NCBI GenBank assembly: GCA_900290385.1
Contig: OMSV01000174.1
Span: 5,164 to 11,413, forward strand
DNA: 6,250 bases
Direction: 5' to 3'
Source of the DNA: Syntrophobacter sp. SbD2
Lineage (GTDB): Bacteria; Desulfobacterota; Syntrophobacteria; Syntrophobacterales; Syntrophobacteraceae
The notes under the pieces: model-generated
Database searches by the model: none
What the model saw: the letters and a program-made list of their open reading frames with translations, nothing else
Told to the model about the DNA's origin: nothing
Position numbers and translations under genes: made by a program
Shown: one piece after another, positions 1 through 5,728 of the stretch
Position numbering within the stretch: position 1 is the first letter of the stretch
Layout: each line of letters begins with the position of its first letter

Positions 1-1
1 G

Positions 2-676
2 GTGAAGCTGATGTCCGAAGTGAAGGTGGTGAAACGCTGGCCGTTGAAGCGCAAAGCAGTGGCCCCTCCCACTCAATCCGGTATTGCCGGCGGGCATGAT
101 TTGGGCTCAAGAGATATCGGGATCGTCGCAATGGGCGCATCAACCGGAGGGCCACCTGTCCTGCAAACCATTCTCTCGGCGCTTCCAAAGGATTTCCCTG
201 CGCCGGTCCTTGTCGTTCAACACATCTCTCCGGGCTTTATAGAAGGTTTTGCAGACTCCCTTGCGCACTATTGCAAACTACCGGTGCGCATTCCCTTGAG
301 CGGTGAAAGTTTGCAGCCCGGAAATATCTATCTTGCACCCGACGGCGTCCACATGGGAGTCGAATCGGGAGGCCGCATCGTCCTGACCGGCGAACCGCCC
401 GAAAACGGAATGCGTCCATCTGTTTCTTACCTGTTCCGGTCCGTGGCCGGCTCATTCGGCCTGAGATCTGTAGGTGTGCTCCTGACCGGCATGGGAAAAG
501 ACGGCGCCGGCGGCCTCAAATCCATGAGCGAAAAAGGGGCGGTAACCATTGCACAGGATGAAGCGAGTTGTGTGGTTTTCGGTATGCCGGCCGAGGCTAT
601 CCAGCTCGGTGCGGCGGCCCATGTGCTCTCGCCGGACGCAATTGCCGCAGCTTTGGCTCAAATTTCCAGGCGGTGA
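2..676 (+). CDS. cheB: Chemotaxis protein-glutamate methylesterase CheB, C-terminal catalytic domain (5' partial)
   Basis: CheB removes methyl groups from glutamates of methyl-accepting chemoreceptors, and can deamidate glutamines, in the cytoplasm; it sets adaptation in chemosensory pathways. The visible 224 residues cover the whole methylesterase domain. The expected catalytic triad is present: Ser47 in GASTGG (45-50), His74 in VVQHIS, and Asp167 in GMGKDGAG. The first residues (KLMSEVKVVKRWP) look like the linker that joins the family's N-terminal receiver domain to the esterase. The real start and the receiver therefore probably lie left of the window, and the GTG at the first codon is not taken as a start. 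The TGA is at 674-676. A hybrid histidine kinase follows after 29 bases on the same strand, suggesting one transcript. The family call is firm; whether the pathway controls motility or another output cannot be seen here. Confidence 0.95.
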   Translation: MKLMSEVKVVKRWPLKRKAVAPPTQSGIAGGHDLGSRDIGIVAMGASTGGPPVLQTILSALPKDFPAPVLVVQHISPGFIEGFADSLAHYCKLPVRIPLSGESLQPGNIYLAPDGVHMGVESGGRIVLTGEPPENGMRPSVSYLFRSVAGSFGLRSVGVLLTGMGKDGAGGLKSMSEKGAVTIAQDEASCVVFGMPAEAIQLGAAAHVLSPDAIAAALAQISRR

Positions 677-687
677 GCAGTGCTCAC
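673..687. repeat. 15-nt palindrome over the cheB stop codon
   Basis: GTGAGCA-G-TGCTCAC is a perfect inverted repeat with 7-bp arms and a one-base centre. It covers the cheB TGA and ends 7 bases before the Shine-Dalgarno sequence of the following kinase. It could be a protein-binding site, or part of an mRNA fold that uses the overlapping GCAGTG/CACTGC pairing at 677-690. No U-run follows, so it is not a classical terminator. The symmetry is seen directly; any function is unknown. Confidence 0.4.
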
Positions 688-705
688 TGCATTCGGAGTT
701 GGTCA

Positions 706-2100
706 ATGTATTCTAAAGAAAACAACACAGCGGATGGGACTGAGATACTCATCGTAGAGGACAGTCCCACTCAGGCCATGGAATTGGAGTTTATCCTGAA
801 GCAAAACGGCTACCGCCCCTCGGTTGCCGCAAACGGCAGAGAAGCCCTTGAATGGCTCGGCCGAAAAACACCCGCCATGGTCATCAGCGACATCGTAATG
901 CCGGAACTCGATGGCTTTGAGCTATGCCGGGCCATACGGGAAAATAAGGAACTCAGGACCATTCCGGTCATTCTTCTTAGCTTCCTCTCAGATTCGCGTG
1001 ACATCCTCAAGGGACTTGAGAGCGGAGCAAGCAATTTCATAGTCAAGCCTTACAACCCGGATTACCTCATCCGGTACATAAGCAAAGAACTTTCCGGAGA
1101 ATCCCGCGCAGAGGCCGAACGTCTTCAGAAGCCCGTTGCGCTCGAATATGCCGGAAAAGAATACTCGATCGCTTCCAACCCCCGGCAGATCCTCGAAATC
1201 CTGCTTGCAACCTACGGGACTGCAGTCCGTAAAAACGAAGAACTAATCAGGGCGGAGACCGAGCTTCAATTGTTGAACGAAGACCTTGAGCGTAAGGTCA
1301 TAGAAAGGACTGCGGCGCTTACAGCGGAAATAGCGGAGAGACGTCGGGTGGAGGAGGAACTTCGCAAGAAGAGCGAAAAGCTGATAGCCTACTCCGCTAA
1401 GTTGGAGCAAAGCAACAGGGACCTTCAGGACTTCGCCTTTATTGCTTCTCACGACCTGCAGGAACCAGTTCGAAAGATCCAGACATTCGTCGATCGTATA
1501 ACAGGTCAGTATAATGAATCGTTGGATGAGAAGGGACGTGATTATCTGGACAGGGTTCGCCGGTCCGCCCGCAGAATGCAGGACCTGATACTGTCTCTTC
1601 TTAAATATTCGCGGCTTACTTCCAGCGCTGAACATTATTATCTTCCGATCGATTTGACGCAATCGGTGCAGGAAGCCTTGTCGGACTTAAAGGTGCTTCG
1701 TGAAGATTCGGGCGCACAGATCGAGGTTGGATCTCTTCCAACGGTTGAGGCCGATCCCGTTCAGATGCAGCAGCTCTTTCAGAACCTTTTGGGAAATGCC
1801 CTGAAGTACAGGGGGGAGAAAACACCCGTTATCAGGGTCTACGCTGAACCCGGCGAGCCTGAGGGGTTCCATGAAATCAGGGTGGAGGATAATGGAATCG
1901 GTTTTGACCAACGTTACCTCGACAAAATCTTCAAACCCTTCCAGAGGCTCCATGGCAGGAGCGCGCCTTTCGAAGGCACCGGCATGGGCCTCGCTATTTG
2001 CAGAAGAATAGTCGAACGCCACGGGGGCAGCATCACTGCACGGAGCAAAACTCAGAGCGGAGCGGTATTCATGGTGAGGCTGCCGGAGAAACAGTCATGA
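706..2100 (+). CDS. Cytoplasmic hybrid histidine kinase (REC - coiled coil - HisKA - HATPase_c)
   Basis: This 464-residue two-component protein probably receives a phosphoryl group on its receiver and autophosphorylates on a histidine. Receiver, residues about 13-125: acidic pair E18-D19, phosphoacceptor D62 in ISDIVMPELDG, switch S92, K114 in VKPYN. A linker follows (about 126-180), then a charged coiled coil (about 180-240). HisKA carries H249 in ASHDLQEPVRK, the phytochrome-like type. HATPase_c has the N box with N364 (NLLGNALKY), G1 with D395 (VEDNGIGF), the F box IFKPFQRLH, and G2 GTGMGLA (424-430). All key residues are present. There is no signal peptide, membrane segment or PAS domain, so the receiver is the obvious input. 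I chose ATG 706 because GGAG at 695-698 sits 7 bases upstream and the protein then begins just before the receiver; the frame stays open back to 568 inside cheB without family resemblance. Adjacency to cheB suggests the receiver is addressed by a CheA upstream, which is inference. Confidence 0.93.
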   Translation: MYSKENNTADGTEILIVEDSPTQAMELEFILKQNGYRPSVAANGREALEWLGRKTPAMVISDIVMPELDGFELCRAIRENKELRTIPVILLSFLSDSRDILKGLESGASNFIVKPYNPDYLIRYISKELSGESRAEAERLQKPVALEYAGKEYSIASNPRQILEILLATYGTAVRKNEELIRAETELQLLNEDLERKVIERTAALTAEIAERRRVEEELRKKSEKLIAYSAKLEQSNRDLQDFAFIASHDLQEPVRKIQTFVDRITGQYNESLDEKGRDYLDRVRRSARRMQDLILSLLKYSRLTSSAEHYYLPIDLTQSVQEALSDLKVLREDSGAQIEVGSLPTVEADPVQMQQLFQNLLGNALKYRGEKTPVIRVYAEPGEPEGFHEIRVEDNGIGFDQRYLDKIFKPFQRLHGRSAPFEGTGMGLAICRRIVERHGGSITARSKTQSGAVFMVRLPEKQS

Positions 2101-2234
2101 CCGGAGATCGCCGTTTGGGAGGGCCTGATGGACCGATAGTCTTGACGGCCCGCAATGATAAAACTAATTGCACGCATATGGATTACCGCGCGCGGAACGA
2201 ATTAAATGGAATCCATATCAAGCGGCTTTGCTGA
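2097..2234 (+). CDS. Possible 45-residue small ORF coupled to the kinase stop (unrecognised)
   Basis: The ATG at 2097 shares ATGA with the kinase TGA. It has GGAG at 2085-2088, 8 bases upstream, the arrangement typical of translational coupling. The frame runs 45 codons (starting MTGDRRLGGP, ending IHIKRLC) and stops with TGA at 2232-2234, 29 bases into tupB. I do not recognise the peptide: it is polar, has no membrane segment, and has two cysteines. If translated, ribosomes would cross the inverted repeat around the tupB start, so it could act as a coupling leader. Against it, an open frame of this length can arise by chance, and tupB has its own possible ribosome binding site. It occupies most of the otherwise empty gap between kinase and permease. 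Confidence 0.25.
   Translation: MTGDRRLGGPDGPIVLTARNDKTNCTHMDYRARNELNGIHIKRLC
2156..2164 (+). promoter_or_regulatory. Weak extended -10 promoter candidate for tupB
   Basis: TGATAAAAC has the TGn extension followed by TAAAAC, which matches 4 of 6 positions of the TATAAT consensus. No reasonable -35 lies 16-18 bases upstream; the TTGACG at 2142-2147 is too close. Transcription would begin near 2171, so the leader would be about 35 bases and consist almost entirely of the inverted repeat around the tupB start. This is a consensus match only, in a short AT-richer stretch of the gap. Confidence 0.2.
2176..2218. repeat. 9-bp inverted repeat enclosing the tupB ribosome binding site and start
   Basis: ATATGGATT (2176-2184) and its exact reverse complement AATCCATAT (2210-2218) flank a 25-base interval. 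That interval holds the 10-base palindrome CCGCGCGCGG (2186-2195), the probable Shine-Dalgarno GGAA (2194-2197), and the tupB ATG (2206-2208). The right arm lies inside tupB codons 2-5. It could form an mRNA stem-loop limiting access to the start, or be an operator for a dimeric regulator. The symmetry is seen directly; the role is inference. Confidence 0.5.
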
Positions 2235-2904
2235 AGCCTTTCGACTCCTGGCGACTCTTGACCCCGAAGTCCTGGAAATATCGTCCAGGACGCTTCAGGT
2301 TTCAGGGATTGCAACTTTCATCAGTGTTCTCATAGGCTTTCCCATGGGCACGGCGCTTGCGCTTACCCGATTCTTCGGCCGGGGACTGCTGGTAAGCGTC
2401 GTAAACTTCGGGATGGGACTTCCGCCCGTGGTCGTGGGCTTTGTCACCTGGCTGCTCCTGATGCGTTACGGCCCCCTGGGAGCTTTAGGCATTCTATACT
2501 CGCCGACAGCCATGACCATCGCACAGGCGGTAATCGCGTCTCCAGTTGTGACCGGATTCACCCTGGCGGCCGTGCAGTCAATAGATCCGAAGCTGCGCCT
2601 CCAGATACTGTCTCTTGGAACGACCCGCCTGCAATATCTTTTACTGCTGCTCTGGGAGTCCAGGCCCGGTATTCTGGCTGCAGTCATTGCAGGATTTGGA
2701 CGCGTCCTGGGCGAGGTGGGCGCATCGATGATGGTGGGCGGCAATATTCGCGGATATACCAGAGTGCTTACCACTGCGACCGTGCTCGAAGTCTCAAAGG
2801 GTGAATTCAAACTGGCGGCCGCATTGAGCATCATCCTGCTATTGCTCTCCTTTTTTATAATGGCTGCGCTAAGCTACCTGCAGCAGCGCGGGACTCAACA
2901 CTGA
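2206..2904 (+). CDS. tupB: Tungstate ABC transporter permease (TupB-like)
   Basis: This is an inner-membrane subunit of a tungstate importer. TupB works with the binding protein TupA and the ATPase TupC to supply tungsten, typically for aldehyde oxidoreductases and formate dehydrogenases. The 232 residues match the usual family size. The N-terminal segment resembles TupB (SGFAEAFRLLATLDPEVLEI). Hydrophobic segments lie at about 31-53, 60-86, 102-124, 155-172 and 205-227. The cytoplasmic loop facing the ATPase is around 133-165 (SLGTTRLQYL, then WESRPG). The stretch MMVGGNIRGYTRVLTTA (175-191), followed by LEVSKGEF, is characteristic of TupB and separates it from generic ModB or CysT permeases. 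ATG 2206 directly follows an in-frame TAA (2203-2205), so no earlier start exists; a modest GGAA lies 8 bases upstream. No tupA or tupC is visible on either side, which is unusual. Tungstate rather than molybdate or vanadate is inferred from family likeness. Confidence 0.87.
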   Translation: MESISSGFAEAFRLLATLDPEVLEISSRTLQVSGIATFISVLIGFPMGTALALTRFFGRGLLVSVVNFGMGLPPVVVGFVTWLLLMRYGPLGALGILYSPTAMTIAQAVIASPVVTGFTLAAVQSIDPKLRLQILSLGTTRLQYLLLLLWESRPGILAAVIAGFGRVLGEVGASMMVGGNIRGYTRVLTTATVLEVSKGEFKLAAALSIILLLLSFFIMAALSYLQQRGTQH

Positions 2905-2935
2905 ACGGCAGTCAACTTCAATTCAGGACAAGAAC

Positions 2936-3268
2936 ATGAAGCAGTACGTAATCGATCAGCTAAGGGAACCCGACCACGAGAAGATCATTGAATTCCTGAA
3001 GAAGAACGCTGATGCATCCGAATTTGGAGACATTTTCTGGGCTATGCTTCCTGAAGAACTCTACTCGGATATACAAAAGGAGCACAAACAATGCCATCCT
3101 TTCTGCTTTGCCGTAAACCTTTCGTTTAACCGGGCGGATTTCGAGCTGCTGATCCGCAGCCGACAGGTTCTGCGGTGCACTTGCATCAGCTACGCAGACA
3201 GGAAGCAGAGGGACTATATCATCGACTATGCCGACCGGATGATCGAAGCGCTCAATATCAAGATTTAG
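2936..3268 (+). CDS. Small cysteine-containing protein of unknown function
   Basis: I do not recognise this 110-residue protein and assign no function. It is supported by AGGA at 2925-2928, 7 bases before the ATG, and by a position 31 bases after tupB on the same strand. The N-terminal half is charged and predicted helical (residues 5-51). The centre has H50, C53, H54 and C57 in the pattern HxxCHxxC, and C81-x-C83 follows 23 residues later in RCTCISYADRK. Four cysteines and two histidines this close together could bind a metal or form disulphides. There is no signal peptide or membrane segment, so it is probably cytoplasmic. The C-terminus (about 87-108) looks helical again. The last 11 bases overlap the convergent rpe gene. 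Co-transcription with tupB is likely from the spacing, but a link to tungsten handling is only a guess. Confidence 0.72.
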   Translation: MKQYVIDQLREPDHEKIIEFLKKNADASEFGDIFWAMLPEELYSDIQKEHKQCHPFCFAVNLSFNRADFELLIRSRQVLRCTCISYADRKQRDYIIDYADRMIEALNIKI

Positions 3269-3920
3269 GATTCATTGGCGCTTTCATATTTCTGACATTT
3301 TGCGCGTAGTCACCGCTGAAAACCGCCGAACCGGCGACGAAGACATCGACGCCGGCTTCCGCAAGTTCCCCGACAATTTCAGGTTTTACCCCTCCGTCAA
3401 CCTGAAGCAGTGTCGAAAGCCCAGCATCATCTATCATACGGCGGCATTGCCGGATTTTCGGAAGCACGTTCGAGATGAACGTCTGTCCGCCGAACCCGGG
3501 ATTAACCGTCATAAGCAAAACCATATCGACATCGGGCAGAATCTGATCGATCATGCAGAGCGGCGTCGCCGGATTAAGCGCAACGGCAGCCTTTACCCCA
3601 AGCTCCTTTATCCTCTGGATCACCCTGTGAAGATGCACGCAGGCTTCGGCATGGACCCCCAGCCACTCGGCCCCCGCTTTGACGAAATCTTCCAGGTAGA
3701 GGCCAGGTTTTTCTATCATCAGGTGAACGTCCAAAGGGAGGCGTGTCACTTGGCTAAGCGCCTTTACCATATTGGGCCCAATGGTTATGTTGGGCACAAA
3801 ATGGCCATCCATGACATCGACATGTATCCAGTCGGCCCCTGCGGTTTCGACAGCTTTGACCTCTTCTGCAAGCCTGCCGAAGTCGGCAGACAGGATGGAT
3901 GCGGAGAGCAGTTTTTTCAT
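3258..3920 (-). CDS. rpe: Ribulose-phosphate 3-epimerase
   Basis: Rpe interconverts D-ribulose 5-phosphate and D-xylulose 5-phosphate in the cytoplasm, in the pentose phosphate pathway. The 220 residues match the usual length for this (beta/alpha)8 enzyme. Visible family landmarks are S8 in SASILSADFG; the metal ligands and catalytic residues H33 and D35 in WIHVDVMDGHFVPNITIGP; H66 in DVHLMIEKP; NPATPL (116-121); the phosphate-binding loop VNPGFGGQ (139-146); D175 in LQVDGGVKP; and VAGSAVF near the C-terminus. The start is supported by AAGGGA on the minus strand (3925-3930), 4 bases before the ATG. It lies 52 bases after the pgi stop on the same strand and is probably the last gene of a kinase-pgi-rpe operon. 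Its 3' end overlaps the convergent small gene by 11 bases. It looks intact, and the identification is firm. Confidence 0.96.
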   Translation of the reverse strand: MKKLLSASILSADFGRLAEEVKAVETAGADWIHVDVMDGHFVPNITIGPNMVKALSQVTRLPLDVHLMIEKPGLYLEDFVKAGAEWLGVHAEACVHLHRVIQRIKELGVKAAVALNPATPLCMIDQILPDVDMVLLMTVNPGFGGQTFISNVLPKIRQCRRMIDDAGLSTLLQVDGGVKPEIVGELAEAGVDVFVAGSAVFSGDYAQNVRNMKAPMNPKS

Positions 3921-3972
3921 TGTTTCCCTTCAGTTTTGGTTCGTAATGGACGATGCCGGTTCACGGGACAGA

Positions 3973-5689
3973 TTATATCACGGCTCTGAGCGCCTCCTCC
4001 AGAGCGGCAAGTCCAATCGGCGCCTCACCGCTCAAATGGACCCTCAAGACTCTGCGCCGGTGTTTGCGCAGTGCTTCCAAATCACCCAGGGCCTGGGCAC
4101 GCATCAACATTCCGAAGGTATATGGCTGACCGGGAATCCCGGTGTCCTCAGCAATGTCCGTGGTGAGCATGAGAAAAAACCCTTTGTTCGTTCCCCCTTT
4201 GTGAAGCTGGCCAATCGAGTGCAGGTAGCGCGGACCGTAGGTTGCTGTCGTGGCTATTCGCATCCTGTCCATCACAAGGATACGAATCCGCCGCAGTCCT
4301 CTCTCGTTCGTTTCATTTTCGGTCAGGTAGGCAAGAATGCCCAGGTAACCATCCCTCGCAACCCCCTCGAAAAACAAGGCCAACGCCTGCGGGACGCTGG
4401 AAGCTCCACCGCCCAGGTAAAGCCGTAGCGGACCGTACGACATTTCCATCACGGCCTCGGGCACCCTGCCCTCCCTGCCGACCTCATCGAGAATTTTAGC
4501 TGTAAATTCTTTGGTTTCCTGCACGTTCGGTTGATCGAATGGGTTTATGCCGAGCAAAGCCCCGGCGGTAGCTGTGGCAATCTCCCAAAGGAAAAATTGC
4601 TCTCCGAGATCGAGCCGGTCGCGCATATAAATCGTCATGACCGGGTGGCCGGCTTTCCGCAGAGAATCGGCTTTGGCCTCAATGGCCTCGTCCGGTTCGT
4701 TTCTTATTCTGAATTCAACAAACAGCCGATCTTCTCCGTAGTTTTGCCGGTTTTCAACCGGATCGCCCGATATCGGAATGGCTCCTGTCCCATCCTTTCC
4801 CGTACTTTCGGCAATGAGCTGTTCCAACCACATTTCAAACGAGGCAATCGGCTGGGGCAGAAGAAAGGTCAGCTTGTCCCTGCCCCCTGCCGCAAGGACC
4901 CCTATAGCCACCCCGAGCGCTACTCCCGGATTTTGGGAAAGGGGCTTCTGAATCCGGCATTCATCAAGCATCTTCAAGGCCCGGAGGAGCAGTTCATCCA
5001 AATCGATACCCATCAGCGCGGCTGGCGCCAACCCAAAAAAGGAAAGCGCCGAATAGCGTCCGCCGATATCCGGATAATTGAGCAAAACTTTGCGGTAGGA
5101 ACGCTCGGCGGCGAGTCTCGCTAGCATGGAGCCAGGGTCTGTTATAACCCCAAAGTTTTCGCTGGCGAGGTTTCCCTTTATGCTTTTAACTCTTTCAAAA
5201 AAATACTCGCCGAAAGAACGGCTTTCGACAGTGGTACCGGACTTGCCGGCCTCGATGAAAAAAGTGTTGGCAAGAGGAACGCTTCGCTCGAGCCGAATGT
5301 CGCTCGAGCCGAATGACAGTGGCCGGATCGGTGGTGTCGAGCACCGTCAGCGGCAAGCCGGGAGCATGCCTGCCAAAAGTTTCTCTAAAAACCAGCGGAG
5401 CAAGGATGCTGCCTCCCATACCCATAAGGAACACGTGGCGAAAGCCCGCTTTCTTCAGTTCGGCTGCAAATTCATTAAGATCGGGCACAACCTTCCTTAT
5501 CTTCAAGGGAGAATCCAGCCAGCCCATCGCGTTTGCAATTATTTTCTGCTCCACCTGGTCCATTTTCCAGAGCGCCGGGTCCTTTTCCCAGAGCCGGGCG
5601 CAGAAATCAGCCTCTTCGAGTTTTTTCAGAGTTTCCATTACCGCCGGTTCGAACCCGGTGAGTTCAACATCCATTCCGGCCAGATTCAT
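3973..5689 (-). pseudogene. pgi: Glucose-6-phosphate isomerase, frameshifted by a 16-bp tandem duplication
   Basis: Phosphoglucose isomerase interconverts glucose 6-phosphate and fructose 6-phosphate. The 5' part reads in one frame from ATG 5689 to TGA 5195-5197 (164 codons; residues 131-164 are out of frame and unlike the family). The 3' part continues in another frame to TAA 3973-3975. Removing one copy of the repeat at 5284-5315 joins them into one 566-residue protein. That protein reads VFLMGMGGSILAP (86-98), LDTTDPATVIRLER (117-130), GKSGTTVES (sugar-phosphate loop), IGGRYSALSFFG (R206), LIAESTGKDGTG, NPFDQPNVQETK, YLHSIGQLHKGG (H485, H491, K492) and a C-terminal AQALGDLEALRKH. This ending resembles the isomerase half of transaldolase-isomerase fusions, but here it stands alone: GGAGG (5697-5701) lies 7 bases before ATG 5689. 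The 384 codons from ATG 5127 lack a ribosome binding site, so a separate C-terminal product is unlikely. No other damage is visible, so the break is recent or a sequencing or assembly error. Confidence 0.9.
5284..5315. repeat. Perfect 16-bp tandem direct repeat inside pgi
   Basis: TCGCTCGAGCCGAATG occurs twice without a gap (5284-5299 and 5300-5315), with no mismatch. Sixteen is not a multiple of three, so the extra copy shifts the pgi frame. Each copy contains the palindrome GCTCGAGC, which could favour slipped-strand mispairing. Deleting either copy gives the same continuous isomerase frame, reading RLERSVPLANTFFIEAGKSG across the junction. Confidence 0.97.
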
Positions 5690-5691
5690 AC

Positions 5692-5709
5692 AAAGACCTC
5701 CGGGTCTTT
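5692..5709 (-). promoter_or_regulatory. Hairpin holding the pgi Shine-Dalgarno
   Basis: On the minus strand the sequence is AAAGACC-CGGA-GGTCTTT: 7-bp arms around a 4-base loop. The ribosome binding site GGAGG (5697-5701) covers part of the loop and the start of the second arm, and the pgi ATG follows at 5689. The stem could mask the site or present it in the loop. It lies in the 39-base gap after the sugar kinase stop. It is too short and has too little U-run after it to be a convincing terminator. Confidence 0.4.
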
Positions 5710-5728
5710 TTCGCGATTACAGCCGATT

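Noticed and set aside
568..705. An earlier in-frame start for the hybrid kinase.
   Set aside because: The extra 46 residues overlap cheB in another frame and do not resemble a domain. ATG 706 has a well-spaced GGAG and begins just before the receiver.
237..2022. Minus-strand frames inside cheB and the kinase (for example 237-455, 452-706, 1243-1662 and 1687-2022).
   Set aside because: All are antisense to confidently identified coding regions, and none shows recognisable motifs or a convincing ribosome binding site.
2142..2147. TTGACG as a -35 element for tupB.
   Set aside because: At 16-18 bases downstream no more than two of six -10 positions match; the better extended -10 at 2156-2164 is too close to pair with it.
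3973..5127. The C-terminal isomerase part as an independent gene starting at ATG 5127.
   Set aside because: No ribosome binding site precedes this ATG. Isomerase homology continues upstream in the same frame to the tandem repeat, so it is the downstream half of a broken pgi.
5284..5315. Programmed ribosomal frameshifting as an explanation for the split pgi.
   Set aside because: No slippery heptamer is evident at the junction, and the exact 16-base duplication fully explains the shift.
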